From the NCBI GenBank assembly GCA_002841375.1, contig PGZO01000014.1, positions 40,751 through 104,750 of the forward strand: a stretch of 64,000 nucleotides of DNA, read 5' to 3'. A program made the translations under genes and the position numbers. Shown piece by piece: positions 54,141 through 63,924 of this stretch (within the stretch, counting starts at the first letter, position 1; each line of letters opens with the position of its first letter). The stretch comes from Firmicutes bacterium HGW-Firmicutes-7. Its GTDB lineage: Bacteria > Bacillota > Clostridia > Lachnospirales > Vallitaleaceae. The notes beneath the pieces were generated by a model. The model was not told where the DNA came from. It saw only the letters and a program-made list of their open reading frames with translations, and did not search any database.

Positions 54141-54935
54141 ATGCACATATGTAGTATAGCGAGTAGTAGTAGTGGTAATTGTATATATATTGGAGATGAA
54201 AACACACACCTTCTAATAGATGTTGGTATTAGTGGGAAGAAAATTGCTGAAGGTTTATCCTTACTAGATGTTTCGCCTCAGGATCTAAAGGGTATTTTAA
54301 TTACCCACGAGCATTCAGATCATATAAAAAGCTTAGGTATTATGGCGAGAAGGTTCTCAATCCCCATTTATGCGACTAAAGATACTTGGAATGAGCTTCT
54401 AACCTATAGCAAATTAGGAAAAATCGATCCTTCTTTGCATATAGAAATCACAGCAGATATAAGTTTTCAAATTGATGACATTTGCATTCATCCCTTTAAT
54501 ACATCCCATGATGCGGTTAATCCAGTTTGCTATACTTTTACGAAGAATAATAAGAAAATTAGTATAGCAACGGATTTAGGGTGCTATAATGATTACATAA
54601 AAGAAAAACTTGTGCATTCTAATGTCTTATTCATTGAAGCAAATCACGATATAAAAATGTTAGAGGTTGGAAAATATCCGTATTTCTTGAAGCAAAGAAT
54701 ATTAAGCGATTTAGGACATCTCTCTAATGAAATGTCGGGTAAGCTCATATCGGAGTTAATTCATAAGGATTTAAAACATGTTATTCTTGGACATTTAAGC
54801 CAAGAAAATAACTATCCAGATATTGCTTTTGAATCAGTTAAACTAGAGCTCTTTGAACGTGAGGCGATTTATGCACCAACTATTTCGGTTTCAGTTGCTA
54901 AGCGCAATCAAAATTCAGATCTTATTGTTATATAA
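54141..54935 (+). CDS. MBL-fold metallo-hydrolase (YycJ/WalJ-like)
   Basis: A 264-residue metallo-beta-lactamase-fold protein of the YycJ/WalJ group. It starts ICSIASSSSGNCIYIGDENTHLLIDVGISGKK, contains the metal motif THEHSDH (H-x-H-x-D-H), then HPFNTSHDAVNPVCYTF, NVLFIEANHD and VILGHLSQENNYP, all group-specific. The WalJ relatives are linked to cell-wall/division control in Firmicutes and probably act as nucleases or phosphodiesterases. The WalRK genes are not in this window. Confidence 0.9.
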   Translation: MHICSIASSSSGNCIYIGDENTHLLIDVGISGKKIAEGLSLLDVSPQDLKGILITHEHSDHIKSLGIMARRFSIPIYATKDTWNELLTYSKLGKIDPSLHIEITADISFQIDDICIHPFNTSHDAVNPVCYTFTKNNKKISIATDLGCYNDYIKEKLVHSNVLFIEANHDIKMLEVGKYPYFLKQRILSDLGHLSNEMSGKLISELIHKDLKHVILGHLSQENNYPDIAFESVKLELFEREAIYAPTISVSVAKRNQNSDLIVI

Positions 54936-54981
54936 TATATGAAGTATAAGATACATTTCAAAAAATTATTGGAGGATTATA

Positions 54982-55254
54982 ATGAAAAAAGGAATAATTA
55001 CCGTAGTAGGAAAAGACACAGTTGGAATAATAGCTAAAGTATGTACATATTTAGCTAATCATCAAATTAATATTTTAGATATAAATCAAACAATTGTTCA
55101 AGACTATTTTAACATGATGATGTTGGTAGATCTTGATAAGGCGTCCATACAGTTTGGTGATATTGTAGATGAATTAGAAGTACTTGGTAAAGAAATCGGG
55201 GTAGTAGTCTTACTTCAACTTGAGGATATTTTTATTCAGATGCATAGAATCTAA
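54982..55254 (+). CDS. ACT-domain protein (UPF0237)
   Basis: A 90-residue protein that is essentially one ACT domain: VVGKDTVGIIAKVCTYLANHQINILDINQTIVQDYFNMMMLVDL. The UPF0237/GcvR-like group probably binds an amino acid and regulates a partner. Together with the UPF0210/DUF711 gene downstream it forms the conserved Firmicute pair. GGAGG precedes the ATG. The 110-base gap to the next gene has no terminator, so they are likely cotranscribed. Confidence 0.92.
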   Translation: MKKGIITVVGKDTVGIIAKVCTYLANHQINILDINQTIVQDYFNMMMLVDLDKASIQFGDIVDELEVLGKEIGVVVLLQLEDIFIQMHRI

Positions 55255-55364
55255 CCTAAGATTGTAAATCAGTAACATTAGGCACAAGATAAACTACTTG
55301 CATTTTGTTAAACGTGTGTCGGCATAATAAACTTTTAAAATAGCAATATAAGAAAGGGTTAAAA

Positions 55365-56723
55365 ATGATTAAATTATTTGAAGTTAACGAAACAAATAAC
55401 ATGATATTAAAAGAAAATCTAGATGTTAGAACTATTACTATGGGTATTAATTTACTTGATTGTGCTTCATCAGATATCAATAAATTTAACAATAAAATTT
55501 ATGATAAAATAACAAAGAAAGCCGAAAACCTGGTAAAAATCGGTGAAGACATATCAAAGGAATACGGAATTCCAATCGTCAATAAAAGGATTTCAGTAAC
55601 GCCAATAGCACTAGCAGGTGCTGCAACGCATGCTAATAATTATGTAAGTACGGCACAAATACTTGATAAAGCTGCAAAAGAAGTTGGCGTAAATTTTATT
55701 GGTGGATTTTCTGCATTAGTAAATAAAGGCATGACCCCAAGTGAAGAAAATCTCATTCGATCAATTCCCGAAGCACTTTCAGTGACCGACCATGTTTGTA
55801 GTTCCGTAAATGTTGGTTCATCAAAAACAGGCATTAACATGGATGCTGTAAGATTAATTGGAGAAATTATTAAAGAAACTGCTGAACGCACAAAGGATAG
55901 AGATTCGATCGGTTGCGCTAAGTTTGTTGTTTTTTGTAATGCACCTGATGACAATCCTTTCATGGCTGGCGCCTTTCATGGTGTGAGCGAATATGATGTA
56001 GTAATTAATGTAGGTGTAAGTGGCCCAGGTGTTGTTAAAAAGGCATTAGAGGGTTGTAGAAATGAGAATTTTGAGGTGTTGTGTGAAACAATTAAGAAAA
56101 CAGCTTTTAAAATTACAAGAGTCGGGCAATTGGTTGCTCAAGAAGCGTCAAAAAGATTAGGTGTTCCCTTTGGAATTATAGATTTATCATTAGCACCAAC
56201 GCCTGCAATTGGTGATAGTATTGCAGATATACTATGTGAAATGGGCCTTGAATATGTCGGTGCCCCAGGTACTACAGCTGCACTTGCACTTCTTAATGAC
56301 CAAGTAAAAAAAGGTGGCGTAATGGCTTCATCATATGTTGGCGGCTTAAGCGGAGCTTTCATACCAGTGAGTGAAGATCAGGGAATGATAAATGCAGTAT
56401 TAGCGGGTGCACTAACTATTGAAAAACTTGAGGCTATGTCATGTGTTTGTTCAGTAGGACTTGATATGATTGCAATCCCTGGAAAAACAAGTACATCTAC
56501 AATCTCAGGTATAATTGCTGATGAAATGGCTATTGGAATGATTAACCATAAAACGACTGCTGTAAGAATTATCCCAGTTATTGGTAAAGATGTAGGCGAT
56601 GTTGCACAGTTTGGAGGGCTTCTAGGTCATGCACCAATAATGCAGGTAAACAACTTCGACTGTAGTGCTTTTATTAATAGAACTGGAAGAATACCAGCCC
56701 CAATTCATAGTTTTAAAAATTAG
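55365..56723 (+). CDS. UPF0210 (DUF711, PFL-like) protein
   Basis: A 452-residue member of the UPF0210/DUF711 family, which has a fold related to pyruvate formate-lyase but no glycyl-radical signature visible here. Landmarks are [56 protein letters not shown], and the C-terminal [16 protein letters not shown]. The function is unknown. Pairing with the ACT-domain gene upstream is conserved and suggests amino-acid-linked regulation. AGAAAGGG precedes the ATG. Confidence 0.9.
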   Translation: MIKLFEVNETNNMILKENLDVRTITMGINLLDCASSDINKFNNKIYDKITKKAENLVKIGEDISKEYGIPIVNKRISVTPIALAGAATHANNYVSTAQILDKAAKEVGVNFIGGFSALVNKGMTPSEENLIRSIPEALSVTDHVCSSVNVGSSKTGINMDAVRLIGEIIKETAERTKDRDSIGCAKFVVFCNAPDDNPFMAGAFHGVSEYDVVINVGVSGPGVVKKALEGCRNENFEVLCETIKKTAFKITRVGQLVAQEASKRLGVPFGIIDLSLAPTPAIGDSIADILCEMGLEYVGAPGTTAALALLNDQVKKGGVMASSYVGGLSGAFIPVSEDQGMINAVLAGALTIEKLEAMSCVCSVGLDMIAIPGKTSTSTISGIIADEMAIGMINHKTTAVRIIPVIGKDVGDVAQFGGLLGHAPIMQVNNFDCSAFINRTGRIPAPIHSFKN

Positions 56724-56760
56724 GGCATAGAATGAATATGAAAAAATAGAGGTGAAATTA

Positions 56761-58233
56761 GTGGAGTATACATTAGAATCGTTACAAGAAGATAAGGTTT
56801 TTTACTACTTCTCTCAAATTAGCAATATACCAAGAGAGTCGGGCAATGAAAAAGAAATAAGTGATTATTTGAAGGATTTTGCTTTGGAAAGAAATTTAAT
56901 TGTTGAGCAAGACGAATATTTAAACATTAAGATTAAAAAACCACCAACCGTTGGATATGAAAATGCACCTGTAGTTATCATACAAGGACATATGGATATG
57001 GTTTGTGAGAAAAATGAGGGTACCATTCATGATTTTAAGAAAGACCCACTCCGACTTATTGTGAGCGGCGATGACTTATATGCAGATGGTACGACACTTG
57101 GTGCAGACAATGGAATTGCAGTAGCTTATGCTTTAGCATTACTTGATGCACAGGATATCCCTCATCCTGGTCTGGAAATTCTTATAACAACAGATGAAGA
57201 GGTAGGTTTAACTGGTGCACTAGAAATGGATGTTTCAGATCTAAAAGGACAATATTTTATCAACTTAGATACTGAAGAAGAGGGTGAAATCGTCATAAGC
57301 TGTGCAGGTGGTTTAAGGGCATTATTAGAATTACCACTAGTCTTTGATGAATTAGATGACGCGGAGCATAACATCGTACAAATTACAATTAAAGGCTTAA
57401 AAGGCGGACACTCTGGCATGGAAATTGACAAAAACAGAGCCAATGCAATTATATTGTTAGGGATTGTGCTTTCTGAACTTCATGAAGTAATTGATTTAAA
57501 TGTATGTCATTTATGTGGTGGATTGAAGGATAATGTTATTCCAAGAGAAAGTTTTGTCACATTACATGTACAAAAGGATCAAATGGACTTGTTTAATGAA
57601 ACGATGTCTAAAATTATTAAAACGCTTAAGGACGAATGCAAAAAAAATGATCCTGATGTTGTTTTTATGATTGATTTATTAGAGGAAAAAGAAGAAGAGA
57701 AGGGGAGTCCCTCAATTAATAAAGAAACATTGGAAAAAGTTGTTTTTTTACTTAGCGCGCTTCCAAATGGTGTTCAAACAATGAGCGCTGAAATTGATGA
57801 TTTAGTTGAAAGTTCAATAAATCTTGGAAAATTATATATGGATAAAAATAGCCTGTATTTTGAATTTGCCGCAAGGAGCTCTGTTAAAAGCAAAAAATAC
57901 CGAATGGTACAACTTCTAAAGCAATTTGCAAAAAATGTTGGTGGAACATGTATAGAAAGTAAGGATTATCCTGAATGGCCAATAAAAAGTAATTCTAAGT
58001 TTTTAGAAATCTGTAGTAAAACCTATGAAAACATGTATGGCAATAAGCCACTTATTAAAGGAATTCATGCAGGCCTTGAAGGAGGCGTTTTCTTAGAAAA
58101 GCTGCCTCACTTGGAAGCGGTATCTATTGGACCAGATACGTTCGATGTACATTCTCCTGATGAGAGAATATCGATTTCTTCTGTTCAAAGAACGTGGCAA
58201 TATCTTCTAGCAATATTAAAAAATCTAGTTTAA
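56761..58233 (+). CDS. pepD: Aminoacyl-histidine dipeptidase (M20C, PepD-like)
   Basis: Zinc-dependent Xaa-His dipeptidase of about 490 residues. The start is GTG at 56761, 5 bases after AGAGGTGA. The M20 catalytic pattern is complete: VIIQGHMDMVCEK (first metal His and catalytic Asp), DGTTLGADNGIAVAYALALL, TTDEEVGLTGA (catalytic Glu pair), FINLDTEEEGEIVISCAGG, and the lid domain with GLKGGHSGMEI, then IHAGLEGGVF and HSPDERI. It closes the plus-strand operon, and a strong terminator follows. Confidence 0.93.
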   Translation: MEYTLESLQEDKVFYYFSQISNIPRESGNEKEISDYLKDFALERNLIVEQDEYLNIKIKKPPTVGYENAPVVIIQGHMDMVCEKNEGTIHDFKKDPLRLIVSGDDLYADGTTLGADNGIAVAYALALLDAQDIPHPGLEILITTDEEVGLTGALEMDVSDLKGQYFINLDTEEEGEIVISCAGGLRALLELPLVFDELDDAEHNIVQITIKGLKGGHSGMEIDKNRANAIILLGIVLSELHEVIDLNVCHLCGGLKDNVIPRESFVTLHVQKDQMDLFNETMSKIIKTLKDECKKNDPDVVFMIDLLEEKEEEKGSPSINKETLEKVVFLLSALPNGVQTMSAEIDDLVESSINLGKLYMDKNSLYFEFAARSSVKSKKYRMVQLLKQFAKNVGGTCIESKDYPEWPIKSNSKFLEICSKTYENMYGNKPLIKGIHAGLEGGVFLEKLPHLEAVSIGPDTFDVHSPDERISISSVQRTWQYLLAILKNLV

Positions 58234-58298
58234 ATTAATAAAGCTTGCGATATTTTACGTAATCGTATCGAATAGGAAGATTTTGTGTCATTAACGCT

Positions 58299-58348
58299 AA
58301 AAGGAAATAAAATTGCCAATGTGCAAATTTTATTTCCTTTTTATTTTT
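58299..58348 (+). terminator. Terminator after pepD
   Basis: AAAAGGAAATAAAATT pairs with AATTTTATTTCCTTTT (58299-58341) over a loop of about 11 bases and is followed by TATTTTTATT. It is near-symmetric, so it may also act on the minus strand. Confidence 0.85.
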
Positions 58349-58363
58349 ATTTACTAGGAAACC

Positions 58364-58452
58364 TTTCATGAAATATATTCACCAACTAGAATGAAAATGA
58401 AACATGAAAGTTTCGACGTCACATATCAAGCTTATTTTCGTAGTAAAGTTCT
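58364..58452 (+). repeat. 89-base inverted repeat, left copy
   Basis: This stretch is the reverse complement of 63912-64000, with two differences in 89 bases. It starts with the small palindrome TTTCATGAAA and includes GACGTC and a GAAAC/GTTTC hairpin. It lies in the gap between the pepD terminator and nspC. The remaining gap 58453-58521 holds a GC-rich hairpin (TCGGC-GCA-GCCGA near 58499-58511, followed by TTTT). Confidence 0.9.
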
Positions 58453-58521
58453 GCATAAGCAACTGGAAAAGCGGCAGATGTGTAACGAGGATTTTAACTC
58501 GGCGCAGCCGATTTTCTTGGA

Positions 58522-59658
58522 TTATGATAATCTATTTCGATAATCTTCAAAGTTAAATTCTCGAATAACTTGTACACCATCAGCATCTGATATTGCAATA
58601 GAGGGTAGATTAACACCGTTAAACATATTGTTTTTAACCATTGTATAATGTGCCATATCACAAAAAATTAATTTATCACCTATTTTCAATGGTTCTTCAA
58701 AAGAGTAATCTCCAATGATGTCCCCAGCCAAACAAGTCATGCCACCAAGTCTATAAGTATATTGATGTTCACCAGGTTTTTTTGCTCCGATAATTTCAGG
58801 TCTATACGGCATTTCAATTACATCGGGCATATGACAAGCAGCCGAGGTATCTAAAATTGCAAGATTCATGTTATTTGTTATAATATCAAGGACACTTGCA
58901 ACTAAAAACCCAGTATTTAAGGCAATTGCTTCTCCAGGCTCTAAGTAAACTTGAACATTATATTTACTTTTAATATGTTTAATTGTATTGATCAACGTAT
59001 CTAGTTCATAATCACTGCGAGTAATATGATGCCCCCCACCAAAATTGATCCATTTCATCTGATGGAAATACTTCCCGAATTTCTCTTCAACAACCTCTAT
59101 TGTACGAGCTAAAGTATCAGAATTTTGTTCACACATTGTATGAAAGTGAATGCCATGAATACCCTCTAATTCATCTTCTTTAAATTGAGCAAGCGTTACA
59201 CCAAGTCTAGAATTTTCATAACAAGGATCGTAAATTGCAGTTTTTATTTCAGAATACTCAGGGTTAATCCTGATTCCACATTCAATATTTTTGTTACTAT
59301 TGTTTTTAATCTTATCCTTAAACTTTTGATATTGAGGGAAGGAATTAAAAACAATGTGATCACAGTAGGTCATTATCTCATCAAATTCTTTTTCTTGGTA
59401 TGCAGGTGAATAAATATGAACTTCTTTACCCATTTCTTCATAGCCTAATCTTGCTTCAAACAAAGAGCTTGAAGTTATACCTGCTAATACTTGACCAATT
59501 TGAGGAAACAAAGAAAACATTGAAAAGCCTTTTAAAGCTAACAAAATTTTGCAATCTGTTTCTTTTTGAACTTGGTCAAGAACCTTAAGATTGCTTTTTA
59601 TCAAGTCTCTATCAACAACATAACAAGGTGTTGGTACACTGTTATAATTTTTAATCAT
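58522..59658 (-). CDS. nspC: Carboxynorspermidine decarboxylase
   Basis: PLP enzyme that decarboxylates carboxyspermidine (or carboxynorspermidine) to the polyamine. The 378 residues have the alanine-racemase-fold lysine in LLALKGFSMFSL (Lys43), GIHFHTMCEQNSDTL, WINFGGGHHITR and VYLEPGEAIA, and the C-terminal CDMAHYTMVKNNMFNG. Fold and length match NspC. It is last in the minus-strand operon after the synthase, 12 bases apart. With putrescine-derived precursor the expected product is spermidine. Confidence 0.94.
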   Translation of the reverse strand: MIKNYNSVPTPCYVVDRDLIKSNLKVLDQVQKETDCKILLALKGFSMFSLFPQIGQVLAGITSSSLFEARLGYEEMGKEVHIYSPAYQEKEFDEIMTYCDHIVFNSFPQYQKFKDKIKNNSNKNIECGIRINPEYSEIKTAIYDPCYENSRLGVTLAQFKEDELEGIHGIHFHTMCEQNSDTLARTIEVVEEKFGKYFHQMKWINFGGGHHITRSDYELDTLINTIKHIKSKYNVQVYLEPGEAIALNTGFLVASVLDIITNNMNLAILDTSAACHMPDVIEMPYRPEIIGAKKPGEHQYTYRLGGMTCLAGDIIGDYSFEEPLKIGDKLIFCDMAHYTMVKNNMFNGVNLPSIAISDADGVQVIREFNFEDYRNRLS

Positions 59659-59670
59659 CTAATCGACTCC

Positions 59671-60870
59671 TTAATCTAATAAAGTAGGAGAAAAATCTTC
59701 TACCCAAGGAAGACCATGTTGATTCAAAGCTTCCATATATGGATCTGGGTCAAATTCTTCTACATTATATACCCCTGGTTTTTTCCAAATACCTTTTATA
59801 ATCAGCATAGCACCAATCATTGCAGGCACGCCAGTTGTGTAAGAAATTGCTTGTGATCCAACTTCTGCATAAGCTTCTTCGTGGTCACAAACATTATATA
59901 CATAATAGGTTTTTGGTTGACCATCTTTCGTACCCTGGAAAACACACCCAATATTTGTTTTTCCTTTCGTACGTGGTCCTAATGATGCAGGATCGGGAAG
60001 TACAGCTTTTAAGAAATGAATTGGCTGTACTTGTTTTCCTTCAAATAATATTGGTTCAATTGAAGTCATACCAACGTTTTCAAGCACCCTTAAATAGTTT
60101 AAATAGTTATCAGAAAAGGTCATCCAAAACCTGATTTTTTTTATTCCCTTTATATGAACCGCAAGAGATTCTAATTCTTCATGGTATAGTAAATAAATGT
60201 TTTTAGGACCAATTTGAGGAAAATTGTATTCTTCTTTAATTGAAAGTGGGGCGGTTTCAACCCATGTCCCATTGTGAAAATATCTACCGTTTGCTGTGAT
60301 TTCACGGATATTGATTTCTGGATTAAAATTTGTAGCAAATGGATAACCATGATCACCAGCATTTGCATCTAGGATGTCAATAGTATGAATTTCATCAAAA
60401 TAATGTTTTTGTGCATATGCACTAAACACACCAGTAACGCCAGGATCAAAACCACTTCCGAGTAACGCCGTAAGTCCTGCTTTTTCAAATTTTTCTTTGT
60501 ATGCCCATTGCCATTTATATTCAAACTTTGGCGTATCAAGGGGTTCATAATTTGCGGTGTCAACATAGTGTACTCCTGTTGCTAGACACGCATCCATAAT
60601 AGTTAAATCTTGGTAAGGTAGGGCAACATTAATAACAACATCAGGTTTGAAATCATTTATCAAGACAATAAGTTCCTCTGTGTTGTCTGCATCCACTTGA
60701 GCAGTTTGTATTTTTGTCTTGCCACCTTCAAGTTTTTCTTTCATAGCATCACATTTTGATTTTGTTCTGCTAGCAATACAAATTTCTTCAAAAACATCTG
60801 GGTTTTGACAGCATTTGTGTACCACGACATTCGATACACCACCTGCACCAATTATAAGAGCTTTTCCCAA
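59671..60870 (-). CDS. Carboxynorspermidine synthase (saccharopine dehydrogenase-like)
   Basis: NADPH-dependent enzyme that condenses a diamine with aspartate semialdehyde to carboxy(nor)spermidine. The start is TTG at 60870, 8 bases downstream of AAGGAGG. The Met at 60936 would add 22 residues before that site. About 399 residues, with Rossmann motif GKALIIGAGGVSNVV at the N-terminus, VVINVALPYQDLTIMDACLATGVHYVDTANYE and LLGSGFDPGVTGVFSAYA. The C-terminal DPDPYMEALNQHGLPW motif is family typical. It is placed between speA and nspC, which supports the polyamine role over lysine metabolism. Confidence 0.92.
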   Translation of the reverse strand: MGKALIIGAGGVSNVVVHKCCQNPDVFEEICIASRTKSKCDAMKEKLEGGKTKIQTAQVDADNTEELIVLINDFKPDVVINVALPYQDLTIMDACLATGVHYVDTANYEPLDTPKFEYKWQWAYKEKFEKAGLTALLGSGFDPGVTGVFSAYAQKHYFDEIHTIDILDANAGDHGYPFATNFNPEINIREITANGRYFHNGTWVETAPLSIKEEYNFPQIGPKNIYLLYHEELESLAVHIKGIKKIRFWMTFSDNYLNYLRVLENVGMTSIEPILFEGKQVQPIHFLKAVLPDPASLGPRTKGKTNIGCVFQGTKDGQPKTYYVYNVCDHEEAYAEVGSQAISYTTGVPAMIGAMLIIKGIWKKPGVYNVEEFDPDPYMEALNQHGLPWVEDFSPTLLD

Positions 60871-60947
60871 TTTTTCGACCTCCTTATATTTAAAAAAATG
60901 CTTTTTCATTATATAACTAATTTCTTTGGATATCAATATATATATTA

Positions 60948-62867
60948 TTAGCTTTCGTAATACGTATAGCCACGCAAACCGTTGTCATAGGAAGACATGA
61001 TGTCACGTCTTTCTCTAGCACTTATTAAGCCTTGACGTATAGCTTCTTCAGCAGTTTCTCGGAAACTTGTACGCATATCCTTAGGATCAAATTCAACGTA
61101 AGTAAGGACGTCTGCAACACTATCTCCATGAATTTCCTTTACTAAATCAAAGTTGCCGTCTGGGTTAATTTTAACGCTAACAACATTAGTATCCCCAAAA
61201 AGATTATGAAGATCACCTAATGTTTCTTGATATGCACCAACTAAAAATACACCTAAATAATAATTTTCATTATTTTTTAATTCATGTAAAGGCAAAGTGT
61301 TTCGTACATCGTGAAGATCAATAAAGTGATCGATTTTACCATCACAATCACAAGTGATATCAGCTATAATTGCATCTCGTTTAGGTAGTTCAAGTAAACG
61401 ATGTACTGGCATAATAGGAAATAACTGATCGATTGCCCAACTATCTGGAATAGATTGAAATAAAGAGAAATTGCAATAATAAATATCAGCTATTGCGCAT
61501 TCAATATCTTCCAGTTCTACGGGTGGGAATTTTAACTTGTGTTTTTCTTTTGCAATTCGATTAATAATGTTCCAGAAAATCTTTTCTGAAAACGAACGTT
61601 GTCTTAAGTTAATTCTGCCATGTTTAAACATATCTCTAATTTCGTCTCTATAATAAAGTGCATCGTTATAACATTCTTGTATATTTTTGAGCGTAAGCGC
61701 TTGGTTAACATCATATAAGTTTCTAATTTGTTCAGGCGTATCTTCTCTAAGCTCTGCTGGAATTTTATATTCTTCAAATTTTGCAACATCTAATACATTA
61801 AATAATAAAATTGAATAATAGGCAACGAGCGCTCGACCTGATTCAGTGACAATGATAGGGTGGGGGATATCACTAGTATCCATTATGGACATTACTGCTT
61901 CTACAATATCCATACAATATTCTTCAACAGAATAATTCCTACTGTTTGTATAGTTGGTATTAGAACCATCATAGTCAATTGCCAAGCCACCACCTAGATC
62001 AAGATACCCCATAGGTGCACCTTCTTTGACCAATTCAGCATATACACGCGCAGACTCAAGAACAGCTGAACGGATATCACGAATATTAGGTATTTGAGAT
62101 CCAAGATGATAATGAAGTAATTTAAGGCAATCTAACATTTTCTTTTCTTTTAATGTATCAACTATTTCAATAACTTGAGACATGTTTAAGCCGAATATGC
62201 TTCTGTCTCCGCCAGATTCAGTCCAGTGTCCTCCTGCTTTTGCAGAAAGCTTAATTCTAACACCAATATTTGGTTTAATATCTAAAGCTTCAGATCGTTC
62301 TAAGATAAGGTCTAATTCTCCAGGAATTTCTATAACAAAAAAGCACTTGAAGCCCATTTTTACAGCATATAAACCTAGATCAATAAATTCCTCATCTTTA
62401 TAGCCATTGCAAATAAGGCAAGCTTCTTTATCTTTCATTAAAGAAAGTGCAGCAACTAATTCAGCCTTACTTCCTACTTCGAGACCGTGATGATATCTTT
62501 GACCAAATTTTGTTACTTCCTCAATAACTTGTTGTTGTTGATTAACCTTAATCGGGTATACACCACGATATTGGCCTTTATAGTTAAGTTTTGTAATAGC
62601 TTCATTAAAGGAGTTATTAAGATATGAGATCTGGGAGTCAAGTAAGTTCTCAAAGCGAAGTAATACAGGCATATCAAGTCCCCGTTCTCGCACACCAGAG
62701 ATAATATCCATAATGCTTACTGCAGCTGAGGCATTGCCCTTGTATGGATTAACAAGCACCTCGCCCTTATCGGATATAGAAAAGTAATCTGCACCCCAGT
62801 TTTTAATACCATAAAGTTCTTCTGACTTTTCTTTTGTCCATCTGCCTAAAAGTTCTATTCTATTCAT
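60948..62867 (-). CDS. speA: Biosynthetic arginine decarboxylase
   Basis: PLP enzyme that converts arginine to agmatine, the first step of polyamine synthesis. The 639 residues have the alanine-racemase-type PLP lysine in GVYPIKVNQQQ (Lys108), HYHLGSQIPNIRDI, YLDLGGGLAIDYDG, and the C-terminal GAYQETLGDLHNLFGDTNVV, all diagnostic of SpeA. AAAGGA precedes the ATG. It is the first gene of the operon. Genes for converting agmatine to putrescine (speB, aguA or aguB) are not in this window. Confidence 0.96.
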   Translation of the reverse strand: MNRIELLGRWTKEKSEELYGIKNWGADYFSISDKGEVLVNPYKGNASAAVSIMDIISGVRERGLDMPVLLRFENLLDSQISYLNNSFNEAITKLNYKGQYRGVYPIKVNQQQQVIEEVTKFGQRYHHGLEVGSKAELVAALSLMKDKEACLICNGYKDEEFIDLGLYAVKMGFKCFFVIEIPGELDLILERSEALDIKPNIGVRIKLSAKAGGHWTESGGDRSIFGLNMSQVIEIVDTLKEKKMLDCLKLLHYHLGSQIPNIRDIRSAVLESARVYAELVKEGAPMGYLDLGGGLAIDYDGSNTNYTNSRNYSVEEYCMDIVEAVMSIMDTSDIPHPIIVTESGRALVAYYSILLFNVLDVAKFEEYKIPAELREDTPEQIRNLYDVNQALTLKNIQECYNDALYYRDEIRDMFKHGRINLRQRSFSEKIFWNIINRIAKEKHKLKFPPVELEDIECAIADIYYCNFSLFQSIPDSWAIDQLFPIMPVHRLLELPKRDAIIADITCDCDGKIDHFIDLHDVRNTLPLHELKNNENYYLGVFLVGAYQETLGDLHNLFGDTNVVSVKINPDGNFDLVKEIHGDSVADVLTYVEFDPKDMRTSFRETAEEAIRQGLISARERRDIMSSYDNGLRGYTYYES

Positions 62868-63200
62868 TTTATCAGTCCTTTCTTAGATAAATAATTCATT
62901 TGTTAATTAGATCAAACAGCTTAAATAGCTGTTGTCCAACAAACGTATAATTATTCGCATTAGTCTATTCATTTCATTGATTCCTACGATAATTATAGTC
63001 AATATATGTGTTTATTAATTAAACGAGCGCATAATTTAATCTACAAAACAAAACATAACATATTAGAAGTGTAGTTGTCAATAAAATGCATTTTTAAAGC
63101 TTAGCCAATTTATTGCATGCTTTAAGTAATATTATTATCGCATAAAAACCCTTTCTTTGATACAAACTAGTTATAAAAGTTTTTAAAATAGGTGATTATT
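62868..63200. promoter_or_regulatory. Divergent intergenic region speA / DUF421 gene
   Basis: A gene-free region of about 330 bases that must carry promoters in both directions. A perfect 7-base hairpin AACAGCT-TAAAT-AGCTGTT lies at 62915-62933, which would be in the speA leader. I could not assign confident -35/-10 pairs on either strand. No known polyamine-linked riboswitch is recognised. Confidence 0.4.
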
Positions 63201-63896
63201 ATGAATGAAGGACTTGTCGTAGCAGTAAGAGGTATTATTGGCTTTTTCACATTATTAATATTTACAAGACTATTAGGTAAGCAACAAGTTAGCCAGCTAA
63301 CTCTATTTGAATATGTTCTCGGCATTACTATTGGTTCTACAGCGTCTTCTTTAACTACTGACCTTACAAGTTCTGCTTGGTCACATTGGATCGGTCTTTT
63401 TGTTTGGTCACTATTAGTGTTTTTATTTCAAGTCATTGCAGTAAGATTTCCGAGGTTAACCGTATACTTAAATGGTCAACCCGAACTTCTAATTATCAAT
63501 GGAAAGCTAATGGACAAAAAAATGAAGTCACTAAGATATACTTTATCTGATTTATTGGAACAGTTAAGAGCAAATAATATTTTTGATATTACACAAGTAG
63601 AGTTTGCAGTTCTTGAAACCAATGGTCAACTAACCGTTTTAAAAAAATCTCAATACGATTTCGTAACTGCTCAAGATCTAGGAATTGACACTTCTTATGT
63701 TGGTGTATCAACAGAACTTATTATATATGGCATAATTATTGAAGAAAATTTAAAGAAAGTTGGCTTAAACAAAAAATGGTTGATTGATGAACTGTTAAAA
63801 AGGAACATCGGCAATCCAAGAGAAGTTCATCTAGCAACACTTAGCACGGGTGGAGACTTATTTATTGATTTATATGAGGATTATCATCATAAATAA
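63201..63896 (+). CDS. DUF421 (YetF/YcaP-like) membrane protein
   Basis: A 231-residue protein of the DUF421 family. Three N-terminal membrane helices (residues ~5-80) include GKQQVSQLTLFEYVLGITIGS and SAWSHWIGLFVWSLLVFLF, followed by a cytoplasmic domain with LNGQPELLIINGKLM, LEQLRANNIFDITQVEFAVLETNGQLTVL. The Bacillus relatives YetF and YdfS are spore- or stress-related membrane proteins of uncertain function. The ATG at 63201 follows TAGGTGAT. The gene is divergent from speA and converges on a gene beyond the window. Confidence 0.9.
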   Translation: MNEGLVVAVRGIIGFFTLLIFTRLLGKQQVSQLTLFEYVLGITIGSTASSLTTDLTSSAWSHWIGLFVWSLLVFLFQVIAVRFPRLTVYLNGQPELLIINGKLMDKKMKSLRYTLSDLLEQLRANNIFDITQVEFAVLETNGQLTVLKKSQYDFVTAQDLGIDTSYVGVSTELIIYGIIIEENLKKVGLNKKWLIDELLKRNIGNPREVHLATLSTGGDLFIDLYEDYHHK

Positions 63897-63898
63897 AA

Positions 63899-63924
63899 AG
63901 AGTAGGAAAGTAGAACTTTCCTAC
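63899..63924 (-). terminator. Minus-strand terminator beyond the DUF421 gene
   Basis: On the minus strand GTAGGAAAGT-TCT-ACTTTCCTAC forms a perfect 10-base hairpin followed by TCTTTTT. On the plus strand no T tract follows. It should therefore end a minus-strand transcript entering from the right edge. It abuts the right copy of the 89-base repeat. Confidence 0.75.
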
